Below, piece after piece: positions 41,955-49,630 of a DNA stretch of 64,000 nucleotides. Positions within the stretch are counted from its first letter, which is position 1, and every line of letters begins with the position of its first letter. The translations under genes were made by a program, and so were the position numbers. The stretch lies in contig NZ_JAMXLR010000039.1 in NCBI RefSeq assembly GCF_024054565.1, forward strand, positions 1 to 64,000. Reading direction: 5' to 3'. Source of the stretch: Aeoliella straminimaris (GTDB lineage Bacteria; Planctomycetota; Planctomycetia; Pirellulales; Lacipirellulaceae). The notes below the pieces were generated by a model that worked only from the letters and a program-made list of their open reading frames with translations, was not told where the DNA came from and searched no databases.

Positions 41955-43010
41955 CTAGCTGGCGACAGGTGTGCCAAAAATTTCAGCCCGCAGGTTCATC
42001 ACAGCGGCCGCCAAGGGTTCGGAGCCGTCTCGGAACACGTCGCAGACCACCAATCCGGTTTCGTCTTGCACGCGTTTGCGTTCATCCTCAGCCTGCTCGG
42101 GAGTGAGCAAGCGGCCATTCATGGCAAGCCCGATCACCTTCGAGGGCATGTGGAGTGCTGCCAGGTTTTCGTAAGCCTGAATCAGTTTGGGCAAAGGTGT
42201 GAGCGGGATATGGGGCATGCCGCTAACCGTCTTGCGTCCCGCCTCGAACACCAGGATCATGCCATGCGGCAGACAACCGTGCAACAAACCTGCCGTCACC
42301 GCCGAGTAACGAGGATGGGCCAACGATGCCTGGCCTTCGATCACGAGTATGTCGTGATGCTGATTGGCAAGAATCTGCTTTTCGATCGAGCCATTCACGA
42401 AGTCGCTCACCACGCAATCCACGGGACAGCCGTCGCCTTCGATCATGATGCCCGTCTGCCCGGTGGCGACGAATTTGGCGTCCTGACCTTGGCGTTTGAG
42501 TTCGTTGGTCAGTTCGACCGAGGTTACCATCTTGCCAATCGAGCAATCGTGTCCCACCGTATGGATGCGCAAGCAATCTTCACGCAGATCGAGCCGGTTC
42601 GAGACATCGCGTTCGTTGTTCTTGCGAATATCGACCAGCTCAACGCCGTGCTGCTCGGCGGCGGCCACCAGATCCTTGTCGTTCGACAAAAAGTCATGCA
42701 GGCCCGAGATGATGGTCATGCCACGTTCGATGGCCGACACGATGATGGACTTCCATTCGGTTGGCAGCTTGCCACCCATCGGTGCGATGCCGATCAGCAG
42801 GGCGTCGGGTTCGGCGACTTCGTCCAGTGAACCAATGATCGGGATGTCGCCGCCCACATTCATCAACTCGCCGGCAGTCTTGCCCGCCTGGGTGGTGTCG
42901 AACAGGGCGACCACATCGCCGCCACGATAACGCAGGACCGCCCACGCCGTCTTGGCGGTAATGGGGTTGGTGTGTCCCTCGGTAAGTATCACGATACGTT
43001 TGCTGCGCAT
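41955..43010 (-). CDS. DUF1611 P-loop protein, similar to D-glutamate N-acetyltransferase DgcN
   Basis: 351 residues from the ATG preceded by AGGTGG (a GTG four codons earlier is less likely). The N-terminal Rossmann-like domain (RIVILTEGHTNPITAKTAWA) is DUF1611_N, and the C-terminal domain has a P-loop-like G153-H-D-C-S-I-G-K160 and the conserved VGHDCSIGKM, GQTGIMIEGDG and HGCLPHGMILVFEAG blocks. This family includes DgcN, which acetylates D-glutamate during D-glutamate breakdown, working with the racemase DgcA. Beside LdcA, M14 and MurQ genes a role with murein-derived D-Glu is plausible. No DgcA or dipeptide epimerase gene is in the window. Confidence 0.82.
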   Translation of the reverse strand: MRSKRIVILTEGHTNPITAKTAWAVLRYRGGDVVALFDTTQAGKTAGELMNVGGDIPIIGSLDEVAEPDALLIGIAPMGGKLPTEWKSIIVSAIERGMTIISGLHDFLSNDKDLVAAAEQHGVELVDIRKNNERDVSNRLDLREDCLRIHTVGHDCSIGKMVTSVELTNELKRQGQDAKFVATGQTGIMIEGDGCPVDCVVSDFVNGSIEKQILANQHHDILVIEGQASLAHPRYSAVTAGLLHGCLPHGMILVFEAGRKTVSGMPHIPLTPLPKLIQAYENLAALHMPSKVIGLAMNGRLLTPEQAEDERKRVQDETGLVVCDVFRDGSEPLAAAVMNLRAEIFGTPVAS

Positions 43011-43204
43011 TGCAGAAGCCACCTAAACGAAACGGTTTGCGTGGATATATTGGTGACCGCCCTTGGTCTGATGGTAGCCCCCCGCCTGTAGAACCAGAAG
43101 GGGCCAGTGCGCATTCGATTCCTCGCTTCGCGCAAGCAAAATGGACGACCGTTAACGCCCGAATCTGCCTTGCGTGAAAAAAAGAGAAGTCTGCGCATAT
43201 CTCA
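43011..43204. other. Upstream region of the DUF1611 gene
   Basis: Together with the RNA gene to the right, this fills the 344-nt space between two minus-strand genes. It should hold the promoter of the DUF1611-to-LdcA run. An A-rich tract (about 43177-43190) lies just upstream of the plus-strand promoter at 43205 and could act as an UP element. Confidence 0.35.
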
Positions 43205-43232
43205 TTGTTTGTTCCGCCAACTTCACTATGCT
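43205..43232 (+). promoter_or_regulatory. Promoter of the small RNA
   Basis: TTGTTT (43205-43210) and TATGCT (43227-43232) are separated by 16 nt, with an A-rich stretch upstream. A transcript would start at about 43237-43240. Confidence 0.5.
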
Positions 43233-43236
43233 AGAA

Positions 43237-43308
43237 GCCTGGTGAGAGCTAATCACTCTCCCGGGCAGCACGCCACCTCGCCGCTCGCGACGGGGTGGCG
43301 TTTTTTTG
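43237..43308 (+). ncRNA. Candidate small RNA with two hairpins and terminator
   Basis: About 72 nt. Hairpin 1 pairs 43237-43242 with 43261-43266 (one G-U) and 43244-43248 with 43256-43260, with U43243 bulged and a 7-nt loop CTAATCA. Hairpin 2 pairs 43271-43277 with 43294-43300 and an inner CCG/CGG, and is followed by seven T. A sigma70-like promoter is placed exactly upstream. No reading frame fits. Both neighbours are minus-strand genes, so it cannot be the terminator of either. I recognise no known RNA family. Its place in the peptidoglycan island beside the regulator suggests a regulatory RNA. Confidence 0.55.
43271..43307 (+). terminator. Rho-independent terminator of the small RNA
   Basis: Stem CGCCACC (43271-43277) with GGTGGCG (43294-43300), inner CCG/CGG pairs, then TTTTTTT at 43301-43307. 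It points along the plus strand, opposite to both flanking genes. Confidence 0.75.
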
Positions 43309-43354
43309 TGCGCCGATTGCATGTCGACCGCCTCGCCAAGCAAGCGCGCCCCGA

Positions 43355-44560
43355 TCATTCGGCAAACAGGGTCTTGCGAAAACTCCGTGGAGTCATGCCG
43401 TACTGCTTGCGGAAAGCGATGCCGAAGCGAGTGGTATTCGAGAACCCTGAGGCCAGCGCCACTTCTGTGATCGACATCTCCCTCTTGCCCAACAGAGTGC
43501 GACCACGCTCGAGTTTCGCCCGCCGAATCTCCTCCGCCGGCGACCGATCCAGGTAGGCCCGGAACTGAATCTCCAGGCTGCGGCGCGAAATGGGCACCTC
43601 ACGCAAAATGTCGTCGACGCCGATGCCGCGGTGTGCATGATCCTGGATGTAGCGCAGCGCCTGCACCACGGCGGGATCGTCGATCGACAGGATGTCGGTG
43701 GAGTGGCGACTGACAACGTCGTGTGGTTTTACAACGATGGGCTCCTTGGGTACCGGAGCGCCGTCCATCATGCTGGCCAATAGTTCGGCCGCCTGATAAC
43801 CGATACGTTCGCTGGCGGTGGATATGGCCGAGAGCGGGGGCATCGATACGTCGCACAGCAGATCGTCCGAGTCGCCGGCCAGAATCGCCACTTCGTCGGG
43901 CACACGGATGTCAGCAAGGTGGCAAATCTCCGCGATTTGGTGGGCGTGGTGAGCATCGACGGCCAAAATCGCCACGGGACGAGGCAAAGAAGCAAGCCAC
44001 CGCGTGACACGCCGCTGTTGCTCGTTCCAGCTAATCCGTCGACCGGCCCGATAACCTGGACGGTACTCGTGGCAAATGTATCCCGCTTGTTGAACCGCCG
44101 CTGCGAATGCCTTGCCGCGGCGATTGCTGTAGCGGTTGCTAGGTGGTGCAAAGTAGGCGTAGTTAACCAGACCTCGCCCGCTTAGGTGCTCTAGGGCGAG
44201 CTTTGCCCGGGCTTCTTCATCCGTGATCACTTTGGCGATGTCCAACTGATCCTCAAACACGTCGTCCACGTCCACGACGGGCAGACCACTTGCAGACAAT
44301 TGCTCATACTGCATGCGGCTGGCAATGCGGGCGATGACTCCATGCCCCCGCCAGCCATCGGGCAAGGCCGAGCGGTGCTCGTGATCGCGGGGGTCGATCA
44401 ACAGATGCCACGCGGCGTGCTTCTCCGCGTAGCTGGCAATTCCACGAATCACCCGTCGTCCCCAGGTCGACTCCGTCTCGATAAGGATAGCGACTCTGGC
44501 CACCCTGAGCGGATCCTGAAGTTGTTGTAAAGTCGGATTGTCCTTGATGCTTGTCGCCAT
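43355..44560 (-). CDS. XylR-type regulator (periplasmic-binding-like domain plus AraC HTH)
   Basis: 401 residues. Residues 18-285 are a LacI/PBP-like sugar-binding domain (VARVAILIETESTWGRRVIR; RVPDEVAILAGDSDDLLCDV; PPLSAISTASERIGYQAAEL). Residues 300-400 form an AraC-type double helix-turn-helix (ISRRSLEIQFRAYLDRSPAE, ITEVALASGFSNTTRFGIAF). This is the architecture of XylR, a carbohydrate-responsive activator. It is divergent from anmK, so the ligand may be a muropeptide sugar such as MurNAc or its anhydro form; this is inference. An 8-bp inverted repeat lies 17-46 nt before its start. Confidence 0.88.
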   Translation of the reverse strand: MATSIKDNPTLQQLQDPLRVARVAILIETESTWGRRVIRGIASYAEKHAAWHLLIDPRDHEHRSALPDGWRGHGVIARIASRMQYEQLSASGLPVVDVDDVFEDQLDIAKVITDEEARAKLALEHLSGRGLVNYAYFAPPSNRYSNRRGKAFAAAVQQAGYICHEYRPGYRAGRRISWNEQQRRVTRWLASLPRPVAILAVDAHHAHQIAEICHLADIRVPDEVAILAGDSDDLLCDVSMPPLSAISTASERIGYQAAELLASMMDGAPVPKEPIVVKPHDVVSRHSTDILSIDDPAVVQALRYIQDHAHRGIGVDDILREVPISRRSLEIQFRAYLDRSPAEEIRRAKLERGRTLLGKREMSITEVALASGFSNTTRFGIAFRKQYGMTPRSFRKTLFAE

Positions 44561-44576
44561 AGACTACTACTGTCGA

Positions 44577-44606
44577 GAGGAGTACTCACGCCGATACCTA
44601 CTCCTC
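44577..44606. promoter_or_regulatory. Inverted repeat upstream of the XylR-type gene
   Basis: GAGGAGTA (44577-44584) and TACTCCTC (44599-44606) are a perfect inverted pair 14 nt apart, and the left arm also overlaps the palindrome GAGTACTC. It lies in the 224-nt divergent space between the regulator and anmK. It may be an operator or a leader hairpin. Confidence 0.35.
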
Positions 44607-44757
44607 AGGTCCGCCACGTGTTAGTCTGGGGAAGGGCCTTCGGTGCGCGAAAGGGATATTCATTTTACGTCGCCGGAGTGAGAAATGCGACCTAAAAGGC
44701 CCATTTGGTGAGCTTTTCGACCACATTTTTCTGCTGGGGGGAGCCGCAACCCTGCGG

Positions 44758-44763
44758 TATATT
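44758..44763 (+). promoter_or_regulatory. Possible -10 box of anmK
   Basis: TATATT lies 22 nt before the anmK start codon; no clear -35 is placed upstream, as expected for an activator-dependent promoter. Confidence 0.25.
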
Positions 44764-44784
44764 GCCAAACGGAAGGATATCTAA

Positions 44785-45864
44785 GTGCCAGCAAAAAAGG
44801 TCTACAAATCGATTGGCTTGATGAGCGGCACCTCCGCCGACGGCGTGGATGCAGCGCTTGTCGAGACCGACGGCGAGGAAAACATCGAGTTTCACGGCGG
44901 TCTGACTCTGCCGTACGACGAGACGCTACGCGCCTTGCTGTTGGAAGCTTCGCAGCACAACTTGCCAACTACCGAGCTGTTGCGACTGGAGAAACAGGTC
45001 ACTCAACATCACGCCGATGCCGTTCGCGCGCTGCTTGAGCACTTGGGTAAAGCGGGCGAAGGTGCCTCGGTGATTGGCTTCCACGGACATACTGTCAGGC
45101 ATTTGCCACAGGAAGACCTTACCCTGCAGATCGGAAATCCCTGGCTGCTGAACGAGTTGGTAAAGCTACCGGTGGTTAGTGATTTTCGCCGTCGCGACAT
45201 GGCCAAAGGTGGGCAAGGAGCTCCCTTGGTCTCGATGTTTCACCAGGCGCTGTTCGCCAAGGAAGATCGGCCAACACTGGTGCTGAACCTGGGCGGCGTC
45301 GCCAACATTACCTGGATGGGCGAGAAAGACGACATCATTGCGGGCGATACTGGTCCCGGCTGCGGACTACTGGACGAATGGGTGCAGGAGATGGCTCACA
45401 TGCACCACGATGTTGATGGCAAGCTAGCCCTGCAGGGATCGGTGAATCAGGACCTGGTCGACGAGGCGCTAGACCGCGAATTCTTTCGGCGGCCGCTCCC
45501 CAAATCGGCTGATCGATTCGACTTCGACCATGTGGATGTCTCCGGCCTGAGCGTCGAAGACGGCGCCGCCACTCTGTGCGCTATCACCGTCCAGGCGGTG
45601 GTGCGAGCCGTGGCCACGATGCCCGCCAACCCTACCAGCATTTGGGTTACAGGCGGTGGAGTTCATCACCCCGTGATCATGAAGATGCTGCTGGAGCACT
45701 TCTCGGAGGTGAACTCGGTCGACCACCGTGGTTTCAATCCCGATACACTGGAAGCAGAATGCTTTGCCTGGCTGGCGGTTCGTCACATGAGGGACCTACC
45801 GCTATCGATTCCCCAGACTACCGGCTGCCGTGAGGCGTCGACCGGTGGTGTATTGGTAGACTGA
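44785..45864 (+). CDS. anmK: Anhydro-N-acetylmuramic acid kinase
   Basis: 359 residues from a GTG with GGAAGGA 7 nt upstream. Family blocks are clear: GLMSGTSADGVDAAL at 11-25, GFHGHTVRHLP, DFRRRDMAKGGQGAPL, LNLGGVANIT, AGDTGPGCGLLDEW and VTGGGVHHP. AnmK hydrolyses the 1,6-anhydro ring of anhydroMurNAc and phosphorylates it to MurNAc-6-phosphate, the substrate of MurQ. There is no signal peptide, so it is cytoplasmic. It converges with the kinase-murQ pair and diverges from the XylR-type regulator. The presence of AnmK implies that lytic-transglycosylase products are used as well as free MurNAc. Confidence 0.95.
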   Translation: MPAKKVYKSIGLMSGTSADGVDAALVETDGEENIEFHGGLTLPYDETLRALLLEASQHNLPTTELLRLEKQVTQHHADAVRALLEHLGKAGEGASVIGFHGHTVRHLPQEDLTLQIGNPWLLNELVKLPVVSDFRRRDMAKGGQGAPLVSMFHQALFAKEDRPTLVLNLGGVANITWMGEKDDIIAGDTGPGCGLLDEWVQEMAHMHHDVDGKLALQGSVNQDLVDEALDREFFRRPLPKSADRFDFDHVDVSGLSVEDGAATLCAITVQAVVRAVATMPANPTSIWVTGGGVHHPVIMKMLLEHFSEVNSVDHRGFNPDTLEAECFAWLAVRHMRDLPLSIPQTTGCREASTGGVLVD

Positions 45865-45928
45865 CGCTGCCAGCCCGCAATGACTCGAATTCCTAGCAGC
45901 AGATGGCTGCCCAAGCATCCCTCTGCCC

Positions 45929-45947
45929 ATTTGCCTACTCGGCAAAT
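45929..45947. terminator. Small hairpin between converging genes
   Basis: ATTTGCC (45929-45935) pairs with GGCAAAT (45941-45947), loop of 5, overlapping the stop codon of the BadF-type kinase. There is no T-run on either side, so the terminator role is tentative. Confidence 0.25.
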
Positions 45948-46909
45948 AGGATCGGGCGCGAGAAAGCCTCGTCGTGAAGCAAATGGTGCACGCACTCCAG
46001 CGGCTCGTCCACGAACCGCACACTTGCATAGCCGGGGGTGCGCAGGATGGCTCGCTCGAGTGGCTGCCGGAGGGGGCTACCAGGTCTGAACATCCCCCCC
46101 ATCACGGCGACAGGCACGTCGTCGCCGGGCGGCATTAGGCGCGAGACGGCGCGATGGAGCAGTATCAGTAGGTGCTCGATCGTCTGCTCAAGAATTGTGA
46201 TCGCCGGCTTGTCTTCCGCTTTCGCGCATTGCACTACAGCCGGAGCCAACGACGCCAGCAAGTCGCGATGGTTCTCGGGTTGGTAGACGGTTTTCTTGAT
46301 GGCCGCTACGGAGCTGGCCTCGAGTTGCTCGGAGACGCATTGCCCTAGAAGCGATAGCCCTGCCCCCATCTCCAACTCAAGCAGCGTTTGCCGAACCGCT
46401 TCCCGGCCGACACTGAATCCGCTGCCTTCGTCGCCCAGCAGGTATCCCCAACCTCCCGCCAGAAAGCACTTGCCATATGCGTTTCTCGCAATGGCCGTGG
46501 CGCCGGTGCCCGAAATCAGCCCGGCCGCTGTGCCTGTGGTAGCCGCCGCGGAGAGGATGGGCAAGACGTCGGGGAAAACACGACATTCGCCAGCCAGGCT
46601 TTGCTGCCGAAGCAAATGCTCGAGTTCCTTGCGGCGCGTTTCGTCCACCGTTCCGGCCACGGCAATGGCGGCTCGCGCAATTCGCGTTTCGTCAGGAAGT
46701 CCGGCCGCTTTCCTGGCAGCCTCGATGGCCTCGGCAATCGCGGTGGTGGCGTTGGCCGTCCCAATTGCGTTTGGATTGCATCCGGAAGAACGCCCCTGGG
46801 CGACGACCGTAAAGCGCTCGTCATCGCGGCGGACGACCTGGCAATCGGTCTTGGTGCCTCCCCCATCCACAACGAGGCAGAGGTCAGAACTTGAGGCACT
46901 AGCATTCAT
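45935..46909 (-). CDS. BadF/BadG-type sugar kinase (probable MurNAc or GlcNAc kinase)
   Basis: 324 residues with an ASKHA fold: phosphate-1 loop VDGGGTKTDCQV at about 13-24, GTGATAIAR, the conserved GGWGYLLGDEGSGF block and a C-terminal GGMF adenosine motif. Mammalian-type GlcNAc kinases and the MurNAc kinase MurK of Tannerella forsythia belong to this family. It starts 45 nt downstream of murQ on the same strand, so the two are probably one transcript, which makes MurNAc (to MurNAc-6-phosphate) the attractive substrate. GlcNAc remains possible. Confidence 0.85.
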   Translation of the reverse strand: MNASASSSDLCLVVDGGGTKTDCQVVRRDDERFTVVAQGRSSGCNPNAIGTANATTAIAEAIEAARKAAGLPDETRIARAAIAVAGTVDETRRKELEHLLRQQSLAGECRVFPDVLPILSAAATTGTAAGLISGTGATAIARNAYGKCFLAGGWGYLLGDEGSGFSVGREAVRQTLLELEMGAGLSLLGQCVSEQLEASSVAAIKKTVYQPENHRDLLASLAPAVVQCAKAEDKPAITILEQTIEHLLILLHRAVSRLMPPGDDVPVAVMGGMFRPGSPLRQPLERAILRTPGYASVRFVDEPLECVHHLLHDEAFSRPILFAE

Positions 46910-46954
46910 AGTCGCTCACCAAGCACTCCGGAACTCCGGTGGCTCGGCGCCAGA

Positions 46955-47857
46955 TCAGGACGGCTCTTTCGTGGCCAAAGCCTGCTGGAGCTGCCCCTTG
47001 CAGGAATGCAGCACTTTGCGGGCTGCATCGGGCGGATGACCACTGTGAAACGACAGTATAGCGGTCTTCACTTCACCGTTGCAGTCCTTCAGGAGTTGCT
47101 GGGCCCTTTCCTGCGAAAGCTGCGTGGTCATCGAAACGATCCGCGCGGCTCGCGCCATCAGCTTGGTGTTTGTCGCGCGCAGGTCGACCATCAGGTTTCC
47201 ATAGGTCTTCCCCAGCTGAATCATCACACCCGTGCTCAGCATGTTGAGCACCATCTTGGTGGCGGTGCCCGCTTTCATGCGTGTCGATCCGCTGAGCACC
47301 TCGGGGCCGACAACCGGAATGATGTTCACTTCGCACCGAGTGGTCAGCTCCGCGTCGCGATTGCAAGCCAACCCGACGCGGAAGGCGCCCACTTCGCGAG
47401 CGTATTCCAAACCACCCAACACATATGGCGTGCGGCCACTGGTTGCGATGCCAACAACCGCGTCTTGAGCAGTGAGTCCGATGGACTTCAGATCGGCTTC
47501 GCCCAATTGAGGATTATCCTCAGCTCCTTCGACGGCACATGTCAGCGCATCGAATCCGCCAGCAATCAATCCAACCACCATGCTGGGGTCGGTATTGAAC
47601 GTAGGTGGACACTCCACGGCGTCGAGCACGCCGAGTCGCCCTGATGTTCCGGCACCAAAATAGATCAGTCGTCCCCCCGAAGCCAACCTCAAAGAGATCG
47701 TCTCGATCGCCTTGGCGATGGCAGCAGACTGTTCTCCTACAGCGGTCGCGACCTTCGCGTCTTCTGCATTGATAAGGTTAACGATTTCAGTGGGACTGAG
47801 CGCATCCAGCATCTCCGATGCTGGATTGCGAGCTTCCGTTGTAAGCGAGTCGAGCAT
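46955..47857 (-). CDS. murQ: N-acetylmuramic acid 6-phosphate etherase
   Basis: 300 residues, standard MurQ size. The SIS-domain sugar-phosphate site is FGAGTSGRLGVLDAVECPPT, with E82 and E113 (GAEDN) at the positions of the two catalytic glutamates. Other blocks are GIATSGRTPYVLGGLEYA, GPEVLSGSTRMKAGTATKMV and TYGNLMVDLRATN. MurQ cleaves the lactyl ether of MurNAc-6-phosphate to GlcNAc-6-phosphate and D-lactate in the cytoplasm. It is transcribed away from the symporter gene, with 293 nt between them, and is followed by the BadF-type kinase gene. This gene is the strongest single marker of a murein-recycling pathway. Confidence 0.97.
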   Translation of the reverse strand: MLDSLTTEARNPASEMLDALSPTEIVNLINAEDAKVATAVGEQSAAIAKAIETISLRLASGGRLIYFGAGTSGRLGVLDAVECPPTFNTDPSMVVGLIAGGFDALTCAVEGAEDNPQLGEADLKSIGLTAQDAVVGIATSGRTPYVLGGLEYAREVGAFRVGLACNRDAELTTRCEVNIIPVVGPEVLSGSTRMKAGTATKMVLNMLSTGVMIQLGKTYGNLMVDLRATNTKLMARAARIVSMTTQLSQERAQQLLKDCNGEVKTAILSFHSGHPPDAARKVLHSCKGQLQQALATKEPS

Positions 47858-48150
47858 GATTGCCGCTGAGTTTTGCGTTTCAGTGGAGACGATTTCTTTC
47901 GCCAGTTCCTTGGACTTGGAGTATTCTAGATGATGGTTTTATTCATTCCACTAGTAGTGCGCAAAACGAATACAACCTTGCGCTGCCTTGCCTATAGACT
48001 ACCATTCTTGAGGAACTTAACTTGAAATTGGTGCGTCAGTTCGATCCATGCGTCGACCCGGCAGGCCAGCTTTACCGAAGCAAGAGCCCATCCTCCAGCA
48101 GGATGAGCCATTAACCCCAGGCCGCCCCCGCGCTATATTTTTTCGTCGTC
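47858..48150. other. Divergent promoter region of murQ and the symporter
   Basis: 293 nt without a gene. It carries the symporter promoter close to its right end. TAGAAT on the minus strand (about 47926-47931) may be a murQ -10 box. No obvious palindromic operator is seen. Confidence 0.35.
48111..48139 (+). promoter_or_regulatory. Promoter for a near-leaderless symporter mRNA
   Basis: TTAACC (48111-48116) and TATATT (48134-48139) are separated by 17 nt. The symporter ATG begins 11 nt after the -10 box, so transcription should start at most a few bases before the start codon. Confidence 0.5.
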
Positions 48151-49620
48151 ATGGACTCTATCGACCTCTGGATCATCGGCTGCTATCTACTGGCTACGCT
48201 AGTACTGGGAGTCTGGTTGGGACGAGGGCAGAAGAATCAGGCCGACTTCTTTCTGGGGGGACGGGACCTGCCATGGGTGGCGCTACTGCTATCCATTGTA
48301 GCTACCGAAACAAGCACCGTTACCTTTCTCAGCGTGCCGGGATTGAGCTTCCAGGAAGGGGGCAACTTTTATTTCCTACAGCTGGCAATCGGCTATATCA
48401 TCGGCAGGCTCGCCGTAGTCGTCATCTTGTTGCCAATGCATTTTTCCGGCCGACCTCTTACGGCTTACGCCATTCTGGAGCACCGTTTTGGCACTGCTAC
48501 CAGGCAAGCGGGCTCGATTGTGTTTCTGCTGGCCCGTACCGCAGGCGATGGTCTGCGTTTGCTGCTGACCGCCCTGGCATTGCACCACGCGGTTGGCTGG
48601 CCGATCGAAGGGTGCGTCGTTGCTATCGCCGGGGTGGCCGGCATTTATTCGTTATGGGGTGGCGTCAAATCGGTTGTTTGGAACGATTGCCTGCAATTCG
48701 GAATCTACACGTTGGGGGCATTCGTGATCCTCGCGGTGATATTGGGAAGGTTGCCGAGAGGATTTTCGCAACTGACCGACTTCGCCGTACAAACCGGTCG
48801 CGATCACTTTCTCGATTTTACTTTGCCATTTACCGGGCATGTCGACCATATCACGTTTTGGTCCGGTCTCTTCGGGGGAGCGTTCCTCAGCCTGGCTACC
48901 CATGGCGCCGATCATTTGATCGTTCAGCGGTATTTGTGTGCGAAAAATCAGAAGGCGGCCGCCCTGGCTTTGGCGACCAGCGGACCGGTAGTGTTTTTGC
49001 AGTTTGCCCTATTCCTGCTGATTGGCCTGGGCGTGGCCTGCTATTTCAATGAGTTCGATCCCAGTCGGCTCACCACCCCCAAAGACCAGGCGCTCGCCAG
49101 TTTCGTCGTCACCGAACTCAGTCCTGGTGTCCGAGGATTGATCATGGCAGCCGTATTCGCCGCGGCCATGTCGACGCTGTCCAGTTCGGTGAACTCTTCG
49201 GCGAGTTCGCTGATGGACGACTTGATCGCTCCCTGGGTCCGCCATTGGTCGGAAGAAAAGGTGATGCTAATGGCTCGCATCCTGACGGCCGTGTTCACCG
49301 TTGCCCAGGCGGTTGTGGCAATCGCGGTGTACTGGACTTATAACGACAGCGCCATCATCACCCAGGTGTTGGCCATTGCCGGTTTCGCGGCCGGACTGCT
49401 GCTGGGGCTCTACTTCCTCGGCATGGCGGTTGGCCGGGCGAAGAACTGGCAGGCAATTTCCGCATTGATAGTGGGGGCGGCCGTCACCAGCTATGCACTC
49501 GCTTGCGAAGTCAACGGATTGTGGTTTCCTGTGATTGGCGCAGGCACGACCATGATGACCGGGATTCTGCTTACACTGATGTTTCCTTCTAATGAACCGG
49601 AATCGAATGCCAACGCTTAG
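48151..49620 (+). CDS. Sodium/solute symporter (SSS family)
   Basis: 489 residues with about 13 hydrophobic segments. SSS-family features are FFLGGRDLPWVALLLSIVAT near the start, then ATETSTVTFLSVPG, and the signature around TM8-9 (AAVFAAAMSTLSSSVNSSAS). It would take up a small solute with sodium at the inner membrane. Its place between murQ and a secreted MurNAc-releasing enzyme suggests MurNAc or a murein fragment as cargo; this is inference from context. There is no Shine-Dalgarno before the ATG, and the promoter lies so close that the mRNA may be leaderless. The stop overlaps the longest frame of the next gene. Confidence 0.9.
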   Translation: MDSIDLWIIGCYLLATLVLGVWLGRGQKNQADFFLGGRDLPWVALLLSIVATETSTVTFLSVPGLSFQEGGNFYFLQLAIGYIIGRLAVVVILLPMHFSGRPLTAYAILEHRFGTATRQAGSIVFLLARTAGDGLRLLLTALALHHAVGWPIEGCVVAIAGVAGIYSLWGGVKSVVWNDCLQFGIYTLGAFVILAVILGRLPRGFSQLTDFAVQTGRDHFLDFTLPFTGHVDHITFWSGLFGGAFLSLATHGADHLIVQRYLCAKNQKAAALALATSGPVVFLQFALFLLIGLGVACYFNEFDPSRLTTPKDQALASFVVTELSPGVRGLIMAAVFAAAMSTLSSSVNSSASSLMDDLIAPWVRHWSEEKVMLMARILTAVFTVAQAVVAIAVYWTYNDSAIITQVLAIAGFAAGLLLGLYFLGMAVGRAKNWQAISALIVGAAVTSYALACEVNGLWFPVIGAGTTMMTGILLTLMFPSNEPESNANA

Positions 49621-49630
49621 AAAGGCCTCG

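Noticed and set aside
49592..49630. Upstream start for the NamZ fusion overlapping the symporter gene
   Set aside because: The ATG at 49631 has a ribosome binding site and opens directly with a signal peptide, while the upstream start would hide it.
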